Made by a program: the position numbers and the translations under genes. This document shows positions 23,536 through 35,732 of a DNA stretch of 64,000 nucleotides, in pieces (the stretch's first letter is position 1; every line of letters begins with the position of its first letter). Where the stretch lies: the NCBI GenBank assembly GCA_026686845.1, contig JAIVEN010000015.1, forward strand, positions 5,285,001 through 5,349,000, in the 5' to 3' direction. Source of the DNA: Adenanthera pavonina. Lineage: Eukaryota; Streptophyta; Magnoliopsida; Fabales; Fabaceae. The notes under the pieces were generated by a model, which ran no database searches, was not told where the DNA came from, and worked only from the letters and a program-made list of their open reading frames with translations.

Positions 23536-25065
23536 TTTTTTTTGCTAAAGTTGTGACAAAAAACATATATAACTTTTTTTTAAGAAATTTTTTTTTATGT
23601 ATTTCTCAATGATACCAAGTTGATGTGAGGAATAAGTGGTTAATGGTTTTTGTATATTCTTATCTTCAATTTCCTCCTGTTGTGGTAAATGGTTTTTAAT
23701 TCAGTATAGTTACTCTTATTTTTTATGTTAGGGTTTGCCATGACTAATACTAAGTCTTTGTGAGTACTTTAAAGTATTAAACAATGAATTTGTGAGTGAT
23801 ACTAAATCACCTAAAAAATCAATACTGGTTAAAAAGATCTTTGTGAGCACATAGCTTATAATAGAATAATTAAAGTTTATGTAGTTCAAAGTAAAAATGT
23901 GCATTATTTTTTATTAATTAATTAATTTTTAATTAACAATTGTTTTTAAGAATAATAAAAATAACTTGTAGTTTGCAAACAAACAAGTTTAGAAATGGGC
24001 TTGTAAAAAAGACAAATCACCTTTATTAATTCTTTTATTATTTTTTTAAGGCCACATTAATTTTTGCTTAATCAATTTAGGGTAATCCCCCTTATGAAGG
24101 TACTACGGGGTGCTTATCGAACAAACTAGTTGGTTTAGGTTTTCTTGGAACCTTTTTTGGTTTCATATATGATTAGTTCGGTTTGGTTAAAAAATTGATT
24201 TGATTTGCTTTTGGTTTGATTTGGGGCGTGATAAATTAAATTATTTTAATTTTAGAAGAATATCATCCTTCTTAAAAAAATTAATTAAATTATATAGGTT
24301 TTACATACATACTTTATGAACGTTTATCATTAAACTACTTGATTTGGTTAAAATGATTTTATATTATGAAACGGAGAGTATTTTGAAAATGTTAATCAAT
24401 GAATATAAACACATTTAGCTTTGCTTTATTATGTTCCTTGCATCCACTCTTCATTTTTTTTTTGTTCTTTTAATTTTCTGTCATCTCTTGTTATAATTGA
24501 TTATTTAAGATGATTTCTGAAATAGGGAAAATATATATGTACACACACATACTATAGTTAACGGTCACATTTTGATGATTTTTCAGATAATATTTCAAGC
24601 ATTTATGTGGTTTACGAAATCCTCAAAGTTTCATACCACAATCAGGAGGGCACCATCTTTAGTTTTTTTTTTATAATTTTTATAAAATGTTATTTGTAAG
24701 AAAATATATAAAAGATATAGAAAAATTGCATCAAAAGACCAACATGTTAAAACAAGAAGAAGAGGAAATTGTTAGGAAATAAAGAAAAACCATAAAAGCA
24801 AAGTCATCAAGAGTAAAGTAGCGCCTTGCTTTTGACTTAAGCGTGAAGCACGAAACGGAAAAGAAAGTTTAAGAAAGATAGGGGAAAGTTGGTGATCCTA
24901 AGCTGCCTTCTAATTTCATTTGGTTTGATTTGATTTTGTTTGTTTTGGTTCAAAAATTGGCTTGATTTGCTTTTGGTTTGGTTTGAGTCCTAATAAATTA
25001 AATTATTTTACTTTTAGAAGAATACACTTGGCCTTATGGTTGCAAGTATTCTTGAATGAGCATTT
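23536..25065. other. Intergenic AT-rich DNA with a direct repeat
   Basis: No gene. Two similar stretches, 24171-24265 and about 24917-25026, share TTGATTTGCTTTTGGTTTG and TAAATTAAATTATTTTA followed by TTTTAGAAGAATA. They belong to the GGTTTGGTTT-rich sequences common in plant non-autonomous elements (compare 44300-44400). The rest is featureless. Confidence 0.5.
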
Positions 25066-25882
25066 TGTTAGAATATAAGTGTATTTTGTGTATGTGTGTG
25101 TTAAAAGAAGTCTCACATTATTTAGACAAAAGAGGGTCTTAATGTATAAATACTAAGATTTGATGGTGGGCTAGTAAAATGGCTAAGAGAAGGAATGGGA
25201 TTGCATGCACAACAATAAGATAACAATGGGCCAACGTAGTTCAAAATTTCTGATTTCCCCTTGCGCGCGAGTTAAACGCGGATTGGGCATTTTTGTTTAA
25301 ATATTTTTTGAAAAATTTAAAATATTTACTAGAGAACCTTAATTTTTAACAGTTTTGTACTTGAAGACTTTAGTTTTTGGAAATGTTGGGATTTAATGTC
25401 TGGAACGTTAGAGCCTTGATTTACTATTATTTCATTGTTCCTTCAACGTTTAGAAATCAATTGCTATTTATGTCCAACGTTTAGAAATGAATTGGGCTTA
25501 ATCACTTTGTCTCCTAATGTTCAAAACCAACGGTTTAATTGCTATTAACAACTTTGATTGCTGCCCAACATTTGAGTGCCTTTTGGAGCCTATAAATACC
25601 AACCTCTACTAAAGGGTTTGATGCACTGAGCTCACGAACAACATTCGGAGTTTCTCCTCTCTTCCTCTTTACGTTCCTAAGCTTTTCATTGTCTTATTTC
25701 TACTGTTCTGAAGTCTTGCTCCAGTAAGAAGAATCCATTTAATTTTGAGGAGTTGTTGACTTGTGACGCAATAACTCTTAAGGACAATGATTTTAAGCAC
25801 GTTTTGGATTGATTTATATTGATATTTTGTTTATTGCCGCCAATATATTGTGTTTGCAAGTTTTATAACTTCCGCTCAAATA
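25066..25882 (+). mobile_element. Probable solo or truncated LTR (copia-like)
   Basis: It starts TGTTAGAATATAAGTG and soon contains the AGTCTCACATTATTTAGA segment typical of several plant copia LTRs. A promoter-like CTATAAATACC at about 25588-25600 is followed by a transcribed-leader-like stretch, and it ends in a TTATTGCCGCCAATATATTG...ACTTCCGCTCAA tail of the kind found at such LTR ends. No convincing target duplication or internal region was found, so the right border is approximate and a degraded fragment is possible. Confidence 0.45.
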
Positions 25883-26339
25883 GGTATTCAAAATTATGTA
25901 CCAAATTTAAAAACATGATGTATGTGTGAGCCGTATAAGTTTTACAAAATATTTAAAATTTCTCTAATATATCAAATTACATTACTTGAGAGAGTATGTG
26001 GTCAAATAATAGCTTCAAGATTATTTCTACAATGTCCCAAATAATTTCCCAATGATTTAATTTAAAGGCCCAAAAAAAAGAATCTTTATGTAAATCTTTT
26101 TTATTTCTTTTATTTTTTCCATTGGTTTTTCTGTACAGCTTTAATTTTTCCCTTGATTTATTTCTTTTATGTTTTCCCTTGACTCTTATTTAAAATATAA
26201 GAAACTTTATTTATTATGTATAAAAAAATAAAATTTATTTATTTATAGCCAAAAAAATCTCTTACAACAAAAAAATCTTCATCTTTATTATATTTTAAAG
26301 TTAAACAATTAGAAAGAAACAAATTAAAATTGAGGACTT

Positions 26340-27384
26340 CGAAACCTAATTATCGGGTTCCCTCATAGACGTCAGCGTTGCTGTAAACCCGAACCCAACA
26401 ACCCGAATTCATTCCTTTCTCCATTTTTTTATGTCCCCAGTGTCTCTGTTTGATTTACTTTTTTATAAAAGTATATTTAGAATAATTATAATTTATAAAA
26501 ATAAAATTAAAAGCTTTTTGAATGGGAAGGAAAAAAATAATGTTTAAAAAATACAATTTATTCTTAAAAAAGAAAACCAAACAAATCGTCCAAAACACCG
26601 GCCAAGGGGATCTAGATACGGCGGAAGACGATTTCAACTTAATTGGGAACGAGCTCGCAAGAAATAGACGAATAGATGGCAGACGAGGAAGCGCAAGATT
26701 GAGCGCGACCAAGAGGGCGCAGGAGAAGGCAAACGCCGAAGGGAAATCGAGAATGAACGAATGACTCGGGTGAGCAGGAAGTAATAAAAGAAGCGAATAG
26801 ACAACAGAAAGACAACACGGAGATGAACAGGCGGCGAACGTGCTTAAGGCGGCGGAGGAGTCGAAACGCAGCGCTTCGCGTGGCGATTGTGATAGAATAA
26901 AACGGCGACTGGTGGGACCTGAATTGAGGGGTTGTGGTTGTGGGGACTCGGTACAGGGTAGGGGATTTAGAAAGAGACGAAGATGTTTGAGTCAAGAGGC
27001 GTCACTTATAGGGTGCAGTGGAGGATTGAATTTCGAGATTTTCGCTGAGGAATGGAGCGAAAAGTTGGTGGGGTTGATGATGGTGTTCCTGGTGAACCAA
27101 AGAAGGAAATGCTGATGCTTTCTTGACTAATCTGAACCTCAGATTTCTTCTGATGCATTGCATAAGAAAATGGTACAATTCTCTGCCTATGTGAATTCAA
27201 ATTGCTGGCCTTTTCTTTCAAGTTTAAACGAACTTTTGTTTCTTGTGCTTTTATAAGAGTAGCGAATGTGTGTCAGAAAATCAATGAAGTGTGGGAGAGA
27301 CCAAATTGAAGAGTGTTGAAGCAATCTTTGCTTGTTGAGGCTGCCATCATCACCGTTACCAGTGCCACCCAAGGGGCCGCCATC
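26340..27384. other. GC-richer gene-like region, product unknown
   Basis: GC rises sharply from about 26560 to 27120. Open frames exist on both strands (plus 26522-26764, minus 26639-26995) but none shows a recognisable domain, and their composition suits a promoter or leader. It may be the 5' region of the gene whose first coding exon starts at 27385. Confidence 0.3.
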
Positions 27385-27478
27385 ATGGGCACTCCTGCAC
27401 CTGATGCTTCCTCTATCTCCACTCTGCCTCAGGCTTTTCTCAACCCTCAAGCCATAGCCTCCATTAAGGAAGCTCAGG
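27385..27478 (+). CDS. Possible first coding exon of an unrecognised gene
   Basis: An ATG in good plant context (GCCGCCATCATGGGC) opens a frame reading MGTPAPDASSISTLPQAF then LNPQAIASIKEAQ, up to a strong-looking donor, GAAGCTCAG|GTTTGG. The codons look like real coding sequence. No matching second exon could be placed: a candidate internal exon at about 28490-28566 (after TTGCTGTAG, before GAG|GTACAT) has a stop in every frame near its end and would be leader sequence. The protein is not recognised. It may be the upstream part of the RING-H2 transcription unit, or an orphaned exon of another gene. Confidence 0.35.
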
Positions 27479-27484
27479 TTTGGT

Positions 27485-29166
27485 GTTTTACCTTTCCTCT
27501 TCTCCTTCTATCATCCTAGTTTAGTTGCTTCAAATTTCCCTGCACAAATCCACGCCTGACCTGAAAGTTTTTATTGGGTGCCTGACCCTAATTTTTCAAT
27601 TGTAATTCCTTTATGGTATTCCTTTTAGGTAAATTAAACTTTGGGATTAATTATCGACCATTGTTAAGGGTTTAATGGGACAAAGGTGTTTCTGCAGTGA
27701 TGAACCAGTTCTTGCTGGTTCTTGAATTTGGCCTTTACCCCCGCTGCCCTTATATCCCACCGTGGGCTTTTAATAATAGAGGAATTTTCTTCATAAGGAA
27801 ATGGAACTGTAAATGGTAGCTGTAGGAGATTTTGATGACTGGATGGTAAGAAAATTTTTCATGAAAGAAAAGGAAGAAAAATGATATGGGTGAGAAAAAT
27901 ATCTAACAGTCACAACAAGGGGAAAAAAAATAATGAAAGAAATTGTAGGGGAAGAAGATTGTGGATGTAGCTAAGAAGTCAGTTTTGGAAAAAAAAAAAA
28001 ATGAGAAGAAGAAGAAGAAGAAGAAGGAAGAGAAAATTCCAAATGAAGGATATATTAGAGTTTGGAAGAGCGATGGGCCCACAACATGTACAGTGCTAGG
28101 AACAGTATTAGGAAATGCTGTGAATAATAATAGTTGAGCTTCTATATAGATATAGATTACTATCGTTCTATTGTTTACCAATTTTGTTGTCTTATGACAT
28201 ATTTTATAAAATTAACACCTTTTAGGTTAAATATATCTTTAATGATTGATAAAAGTTTAGAAATTCATTCCATCTCTTGTTTTCTCCCTAACTTGAAGTA
28301 TCAGAGAAAGATGATAGAAGTCTTTTGATGGGAGCACTTCTACCATTTAGGCATTTACCTCTTATTACCTCAATAGCACAAAATGAGCTATTTTAAGCCC
28401 TCTATGTTTCTCTGTTTTTCTTCCTTCCTAGACAGGGATGCAAAGAAGAAAATGCCCAACTAGTCTGACATGTTTTTAATCTTGCTGTAGGTGAAATAGA
28501 TTACCCACCAATTATATACAGAGATCAATTGCTGGACAGCTGAAGCCTTACTAGCAATTCAAGAGGTACATATATGTGCCATTTTCTTTTCTATTCTCAG
28601 TAATTGCTACTTGTTAGTGTGCCTGCATTTTATCTAACTTATCATTTAAATGCCATTGTTTTGTTTATGGTTGAAATGCAAAATTTGTCTTATATGCTCA
28701 ACATAATTAGAAATTTATAATGTTGTGCCTAGACCAATTTTTTAGTATCTTCTTAGGGTAATTGTCAACTTACCTGAAATTTTGGTCAATTTTCCCTTTG
28801 CATTATGGTTCAACTCATGTTATTTATCTCATGCTTTGTTCTGTTAACTAATTTCCCCCATGAACTATTTCCTTTCAAACTTTTAATAAGAATTCCCCTA
28901 GCAGCCATATGTCAGGCCATATTTCTGCTCTTTACTCCCTTGTAATCTGCACTCTGCCTCATGTGGTTTATGATGCTAGCAACCATGCATTTGACCTCTC
29001 TCTCTTTTTGTTAACACATTTGACAAAAACGGGTCACTGTAGAAATATTGTGACAGAGGAAACTACAGATAAGGGACACTAACACAGATTAGTTCACACA
29101 AAACAAGCTATTTCACGATGTGTTATTGGTCATTAGAGGAATAGCTGATTAATAATGTTCATTTAT
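27485..29166 (+). other. Intron-like or intergenic DNA before the RING-H2 gene
   Basis: AT- and T-rich sequence with pyrimidine tracts, a purine run at 27985-28035 (AAG repeats) and no coding frame. It could be intron of a unit starting near 27.3 kb and ending with the RING-H2 exon. Confidence 0.35.
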
Positions 29167-29184
29167 AAACTTTCATCCATTTAT

Positions 29185-29460
29185 ATGGACAACTGGAATG
29201 AACTCATACGATAAGATGAATATGTCCATTGTGTCCTACAAAAGAAGGTTCTTCAAGCTGGACTACTTTTGCAAACTGTCTCTACTTGATGCTGTTCTAG
29301 AAGATTTTTATAGCCTGAGTAGATCCTTTTTTGTTTTTTTTTTGTTTTTGTTTCTTCTGATCCCTTTTTATTTCTTCTCCAGTCTCATTAGTGTAATTAC
29401 TAATGAACTCATTGCATGATCTCTTAATAATTTTGATCCTTTCATTAAAAAAAAAAAAAC
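29185..29460 (+). mobile_element. 5'-truncated LINE tail or SINE-like insertion with poly(A)
   Basis: A 276-bp segment ends in an A12 run (29448-29459). It is bracketed by an 18-bp direct repeat with one mismatch: AAACTTTCATCCATTTAT (29167-29184) and AAACTCTCATCCATTTAT (29461-29478). A long variable target duplication plus a 3' poly(A) tail is the signature of LINE-machinery retroposition. The 3' part, T-rich with TCTCTTAATAATTTTGATCC before the tail, resembles plant L1 3' ends. No coding capacity remains. Confidence 0.75.
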
Positions 29461-29669
29461 AAACTCTCATCCATTTATCTAATTCGTAAATCTTTTTTCT
29501 CCTCTCATGCTATCATTGACTTAGTGAAATACAATGGATCCTGCCATAGGCTGCTGATCAATCTTGCGGAAACTTTCTTGTTTCTAGTTCGTGTTTTCTT
29601 TACTTTCTCCCACAGTCTCATATAGGCCACTGAAAAGATTTGTTATTGAAAGTGACATCTTCATTCAAG

Positions 29670-30032
29670 ATGTCAGATGGTGGTGGCATGGTAGTCAATC
29701 CAGTGAGGCTGTATTGTATCTTTTGTGAGGAGTTAATCTTGAAGTTCCCATCAGACATCTGCTGTCCAAAATGTGATTTCTTATTTTTGAACCCTTTTGA
29801 ACTGGCGGATATTCTTCATTTATTACGAGATAGTGTTCAAATAAATGGCTTCAACCGCATGGATGTTTTCAAAGAAGAAGCTTCTGATGTATGTTCTATA
29901 TGTTTAGATAGTTTTATCCAGGGAAAGAAAATAGTGAAGTTAGATTGCAGACACTACTTTCATCCTTTATGCATTATAGAATGGCTTAATAGAAACAGTC
30001 ACTGTCCATTGTGCCGTTCTGTAGTGTCGTAG
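29670..30032 (+). CDS. Compact RING-H2 E3 ubiquitin ligase with N-terminal zinc-ribbon-like motif
   Basis: A single 120-residue frame. Residues about 16-35 hold paired cysteines, CIFC and CCPKC, resembling the BCA2-type zinc ribbon (YxCxxC...CPxCxxxF) at the N terminus of RING1/RNF126-like ligases. Residues about 76-117 form a full C3H2C3 RING-H2: CSICLDSF, then C-R-H-YFH-PLC, W-L, and CPLCR. RING-H2 proteins recruit a ubiquitin-loaded E2 and transfer ubiquitin to substrates. The start is the ATG at 29670 (MSDGGGM); upstream in-frame codons lack an ATG. Family members are usually two to three times longer, with a long disordered linker, so this is a miniature form with about 40 residues between the two zinc motifs. 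No stops or frameshifts. A decayed relative with the same layout lies at 51284-51670. Substrate and expression are unknown. Confidence 0.8.
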   Translation: MSDGGGMVVNPVRLYCIFCEELILKFPSDICCPKCDFLFLNPFELADILHLLRDSVQINGFNRMDVFKEEASDVCSICLDSFIQGKKIVKLDCRHYFHPLCIIEWLNRNSHCPLCRSVVS

Positions 30033-31226
30033 GAAAAATTCAATTTCTTTTCAGAGCATAAAAGTTCAGAAATCATAAATTTTTGTGTCTTGGTTGTTTC
30101 TCTATTTCTTTTCTACTTTTAATGGGTTGATATTAGTCATTCTGTGGATTGTCTCATGTAGGTACCCCAATTGTTTAATTCTAAGTTTTAAGGTCTTATG
30201 TTTTACAAGTCATGTTAAGCTATGAAAATAATAGGTTTGACAAACTCATCCTTGAAATATACTCTACATTGGTATGTGGCAAGATGATTTCCTTGCCGTA
30301 TGATGTTCCATATTTATAGCAAGCTGTGATTACTCATATTTGTATTGTCTCTTGAAATACCAAATATTTTGCAGATAATAAGCTGAGCTTGAGGATTTGT
30401 TAGTTTAACTGGATGGGTAGCCACTATTGAGTTTGTATTATGTAATTATAGAATCTAGAGTTAGCTCCACAAACTACAAGTAGAGTCCTTGCCCCAATAA
30501 TGTAATTTGTATTAATTGATTTTGAACTCAAAGTTTTAGTTACTTATTTTTGTGTTGATTTGTAATTTTGTCCTATTTACAGGGGACACCATTGAAATTT
30601 CTCTAATTGGTCCTGAATGATATATATTATTGTGACATGTAGATGATAATATAATGCTAACTTTTATTGCTAATGAGGAAATACATGTGATATGTATTAG
30701 TTTGGCCTAGGGATGCTTTATCACCTCGTATCTTGTGCCAGTCAGGTCTTTAGTTTTGGGACGTGATAGTAAACTTGATTTTTCAGTGATGTAATCATAT
30801 ATTTGTAGAGAAAGTGACAGAAATAAGAATGTGTATGGAATAATCGAACCCACTTCTCTTTATAATCATCCTCGCTGTCTCTCCCTTTCTCCCCCCCCTA
30901 TTTATCACTCAAGTTGTATTATATAGTATATCATCACTTTTATAATTGTAAAAGATCTGAATGTGGGTATGTTTCCAAGACTTGTTTGTGTGATGAGCTT
31001 CATAGTGAAAATGGTGGTAGCTCGTGACTCGAACTTGCTTAGTGGGTCCAGCTGGCTAAGACTATGTATCATCAAATCCTTGTCCGAATTGTTTGGACAT
31101 GAATTAATTAAGGACTATGAGTGAGAAGGCTGGAATGATGAATGAATATGGAAGTGATTTATGGGCACTGATATTACCATGCATATTGAGACCATTAACG
31201 TGGGAATGGGAATGATTCTTCTATTG
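30033..31226. other. 3' flank of the RING-H2 gene and intergenic DNA
   Basis: AT-rich with no further gene. LINE-related sequence may begin near 31000 (ACTCGAACTTGCTTAGTGGG) but only becomes recognisable from about 31227. Confidence 0.4.
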
Positions 31227-32690
31227 GATTAAAATCAAAGAGTGTTGTGGATAATCTGCAGGTGCTTACAAGATTTGATGTCTTGGCAGATAATGTGGAT
31301 ATTAATGAAGGAAGTAAAAGAGTGCCTTTAGTGGATGTTACTAATAGAATGGAGAAAGGAAATGAACACAATTGAAGAAGGGAGAAAATTTTAAAATAGG
31401 GTTCAACTACTAAAGGTAGTGGGGTTGGTAGACACATTTTGGGTCAAGATGAGGCTAGAAAAGTTGTGCCAATGGACCTGGTCATTCTTGAGCAACTAAA
31501 AAGGGTGCAATGGTGAAAATGGGGTTCAAGAAGGATGTGCAAAAGGATGACAACATTAATTAAGTGCATTCTGAGGGGCTAAATAATAGGCCTATGAACT
31601 TTATGGTCCATTTAAATGATGCCAGTTTTGAAGGAAGAGGTGTCTGAGAGAGAGCAGGTGCATGTGGATGTTGATTTTGATAAAGGAGCTCAGTGTGGGG
31701 CTGCTGATAGTAATGCTCATCTCGGTACTAATGCCAAATGGGCTGATGTTGTTGAGGAAGACTCAAATGGCCTGTACGGCATACATCAATTTTTTTTTGC
31801 ATTATCATGATGTTGTTAGTTTGGAATTGTAGGGGGGCTGTTAGTAAGGGGTTTGTAGCTTCTATGAGAAATTTTCTGAAGGAGCATAAACCTTATCTAG
31901 TGGTGCTTGTTGAGCCACAAGTTAGTGGTGTTGTGGCTAAATATGTAATTAAGAATTTGGGTTTTAAATATGCTGAATTAGTAGAGGCTGATGGGTTTTA
32001 TGGTGGCATATGGTTGTTGTGGTGGTTGGATTGGTTCAAGATTAAGGTTATTGAAAAACATGAGCAATTCATTCATAGCAAGATAATGAATGGGAATGAT
32101 GATTTTTGGTTGTTTACAGTTGTATATGGAAATCCTCATGAAGTTAAACGAGTTGTTCCTTGGGAAAAATTAGAGGCAATTGCTATGAATGTGAGAAGTC
32201 CATGGCTTGTGGCTGGTGATTTTAATGAAATAGCTTCACCAAGAGAGCAATGAGGAGGAGCTGAGGTGAATATGAGCCATACTAATAAATTTAATTAGTG
32301 GATTCATAACTATAACTTGATTGATATTGATACTAAGGGACCCTTTTTCTCATGGAAGGGTCCAAAGTGGTGGGGACATGATATAGTCTATAGAAGACTT
32401 GATCGAGGATTATATAATGAGGCTTACCAAAGTAACTTTTGATCATCATTCACTTCTTTTTGATTTGTGACCATATGTGAGAAATAAAAGTGGTAGGCCA
32501 TTTAGAATTGAAGCTGCGTGGCTTTTACATGACTAGTTCAAGGCCTTGATGAAAGAAAATTGGCAGAAGTCAGATGATGCTCATGTTGCTCTTTGAAGAT
32601 TGTAGATTTCTCTTAAAGAGTGGAACAATTATGTTTTTAGCAGACTTGAAAAGAGGAAGAGGGAATTATCTAATAGGCTTTATCAGTGTT
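31227..32690 (+). pseudogene. LINE (non-LTR) fragment: end of ORF1 and endonuclease domain
   Basis: From 31227 a broken frame reads TRFDVLADN...KRVPLVDVT, typical of the spacer at the end of plant LINE ORF1. At 31807-32253 lies an apurinic-type endonuclease frame: LVWNCRGA at the start, GGIWLLW, VYGNPH, and PWLVAGDFNEI with the catalytic GDFN. After an in-frame stop the match resumes as FFSWKGP and RRLDRG (to about 32410), then REKR-like text (EKRKRELSNRLYQC) to about 32690, where it ends abruptly. Reverse transcriptase is absent. Several stops show it is dead. The right end meets the aspartic-protease pseudogene within about 10 bp. Confidence 0.85.
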
Positions 32691-32699
32691 GTCAAAAGC

Positions 32700-33365
32700 G
32701 CTCACCTCATTGTTTTCTGTTGTGTATTTCCAAGAATAGCCACGTCACTCGCATCTTCATTCGGAGCAAACGCCAAACATGTCTTCGTTTCGCTAGCTGT
32801 ATATAGAACCCCTATTGCGTTGAACCTCACCTTTAAACGGCAATGTTACCTTTGGAACAACAGCATTTTTGTACCAACTCAGATCGTAGCACGTATCCAG
32901 TATCGAAATCGGATCCGCCTATGGAAACCTCGACATCGCTTTATGGAATGCGTCTCTCAGGGGACCCTACGCCGGCAGATGAAGCCTCATGATGACAGTG
33001 CCAGAGTTGATGACCATGTTGGAGGAGAATGCCTATGCAGAGATCGGGAGCTTGGTGCCGGCAAGGGAAATTCCGGTGAAGTCGAGGTTGTAGAAGGAGA
33101 ACCCCAAGAGATGGAAGAGAACGGCATGTACTTGACGTTTCCTGGCCCCACCCCTTCAAACTCAGATCACTTCTTCCGTGCTTCTTCTTGTTTGTGTGTA
33201 ATGAAAGCTTGGAGTGGATTGACCTCACCCTTGCTTCGTCCGTCTTGAGGATTTTATCTTGTGCGATTATTAGTGAAGCCTTAAGTGACGATGGGTGTTT
33301 GCTTCGGTTTTGAACATGGTCCGTGCACCACTAACGACCCCTTCCTGTTCGCACCTATTCATCGT
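32700..33365 (-). pseudogene. Aspartic protease (nepenthesin/AED-type) pseudogene
   Basis: Reading from 33365 down: a propeptide piece VVHGPCSKPKQTP (about 33305-33340), then IIAQDKILKTDEARVRSIHS (about 33210-33280). These match the conserved VVHxHGPCS and ILxxDqxRVxSIhS of secreted plant pepsin-like proteases related to AED1/AED3. The next family-like text is already the C-terminal lobe: VKYMPFSS, FYNLDFTGISLAGTKLPIS, INSGTVIMRL (32994-33008, the second catalytic aspartate D-S-G replaced by N-S-G), GPLRDAFHKAMSR, ILDTCYDLSWYKNAVVPKVT, then after a frameshift TCLAFAPNEDASDVAILGN with a QQK remnant (about 32713). The whole N-terminal catalytic lobe is missing, and there are at least three in-frame stops plus frameshifts. 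GC content is higher than its surroundings. Confidence 0.85.
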
Positions 33366-35626
33366 TATCAAATATTCAAAAGAAAAAAGAGTAAAACTAA
33401 TGTGTGTGTATATATATATATATATAGGGTAATCAAATTGTGCACTTTTCAGCCAACCAGTTGAAGACTTGAGGTGGATGGGAATTTTAATAATGTCGGT
33501 TAGTTATGCCTAAGCCACGTATAAATTTGTTTCCATTTTTAATTTAGTTATACTCCTATGTAACATATCAAAATTATTAAATAAGTGTTTTTGTGTATAG
33601 CCCAAAAAATAAAAGTTGTGTGCAAGATTCAAAGAACTAACGGTTAGATAGCTAAGAATAATCAGTACTAAATCTAGTGGGGGCCCGGAAGTGGTACTTA
33701 AGCACTTATCCATTCATAATATTAATCTTGTACAATAAATTTGTTAGGCTTATCAACAGGGGGAAAAACTGTTTACAGGGCAAATCTTATAATTAACTTT
33801 AATTACATAAATCTTTCTCTTTCTTGTTTTTCTTATCGCCCAGCGTAGAAAGAAAGTTAAATTATGTTTGAGGTATTTTATTCAAATCAAATGAGGACCG
33901 TATATTTTTTTGCTAATTATTTATTCTATAACCAATTTTTGGTATTAACTTTGTTAACTTATTTTTAAATTTAAATTCCATTTATCTTGATTTGATTGGG
34001 CTAAAAGTTCCGTAAGTATATAAGCTTAAGTACTTAAATCTTCTTCTCCTTGTTATTTCTATGAACAAATTTTATTTCAATAAAATAAATAAACAATATT
34101 AGTGATAAGAATTAATTATAGAATAAATAATGTGTAAAATGATACACCTGTTTTCATTGAATTGGAACAAAGTTTATTCAGTATATAAGCATAAAGGTTT
34201 GTTTGGAAAGTCAGATCATTGACTCTTACTTGATTTTAAAAATCTATAAAGTTTTCATAAAGTTAGACTTAAATCAGGAAGTTTATTTTTTGGAACAAAA
34301 CTTTGGGAATTTCTAATTTATGATTATGTTTTTAAAAACTACCCTTAATTTTTAATTCATTTCTTTAATAAAAAATATTTATGTTTTTAACACTAACTAG
34401 CTCTTACAAAATCAGTAAACATCTTATTTGGTGGTGTGGGCTCAACGAACATCCAAATCACAAAAATTATGAATCTGTTTAGTGTAATTTTTTTAATGTT
34501 ATTAATATAATTAATTGAAACTTTTAAAATTAATTATTTTTAATTAATTATGATGTATATATAGTTAGCACAATTATTAAGTTATATATGCCTTTCTAAA
34601 ATATATAATTAGAATTTACACACGTATGATATATGAGAAGCTTTAAGCATATATATTTTTTTTAACTAAATAGATTTACGAGATTGGATAAAACCATTTA
34701 ATATAAGTAGTGGTCCAAAATCCATATGTTCTAACTTATATACTTTTATACACACTCACTTCCCATTAAAAGATGAAGATTCTTAAGCCTCACATTCAAT
34801 TAATCCATTAGATTGCCTTGAAGATCAAGAATAAGAACTTTCAGTCATTTCCTGCTTGATATGTGAGACACCGCTACCTACAATTGACTGTACATAAATA
34901 CTGGTTTTGGCCGGTTGAGTCCAATGCTACACAAACTCTAACCATAGCTCTTGTTTATACTCAGGTTGAGTCCATTAATATTTTGATATTAATTCACAGT
35001 GCCAAATAATCCTACTAGCAATATATTTCTCTTTCAAATAGGTTTGCTGATGGGTCTTGTTTCCTTGTGCTTGGCGTGCGAAATACCCTTTTGTGTACAT
35101 CATAGCCATTCATCTTACCAGCGTTCTAAATTTTGCCGCGTCGCACCATTTTGTTATTAAATGGTTTGCTCGTCAATGTCGTCCATTATTTTAATCTCAA
35201 TTGTTCATTACAAATAATGACAGTATTTTGTATTTAATTTACTGTGATTTTACTGGATATTTTTCATTTTGTAGTTTGCTTAATTATTATTTACTTATTT
35301 TATAGTATTTTAATATTTAAGTTTTAGTATAACATATTTTTATCGAAGTATTTATTAATTTTTTTTTCAAATACTTATTTCATTTGTATTTTCAATATTT
35401 AGATATTATAATGGCTAGAATTAAATAAACAAGATTGATTTGTAAATTTTATATTTCCTAGCTAAAAATAATTTTGAAAAAACTGAAAAATATTGAAATT
35501 GCCCCTAAAATATTTTAATTCTCTATTTAAATAGCAAGTTGAATTTAAAAATTATCATAACAGTGAATATATTTTGAAATTCTTGAACCGCAAATATATT
35601 ATCAGCCCTATACATACCTAATTTTG
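33366..35626. other. Intergenic AT-rich DNA
   Basis: A (TA)n run lies at about 33409-33426. No coding frame or element was recognised. Confidence 0.5.
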
Positions 35627-35732
35627 AGTGGAATTAAAAAATTTTAGGAACAATTTAAATATTTTTTACGGTTTTTAAATTATCTTTGTTATTAATATAA
35701 AATTTGAAATTTGAACTTGAACATTTAACTCT

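Noticed and set aside
26639..26995. 118-residue minus-strand frame in the GC-rich island
   Set aside because: Low-complexity S/T/R-rich translation with no domain, overlapped by plus-strand frames; open mainly because of base composition.
32574..33248. 224-residue plus-strand frame
   Set aside because: It spans the end of the LINE fragment and the antisense of the aspartic-protease pseudogene; the minus strand carries the real family similarity.
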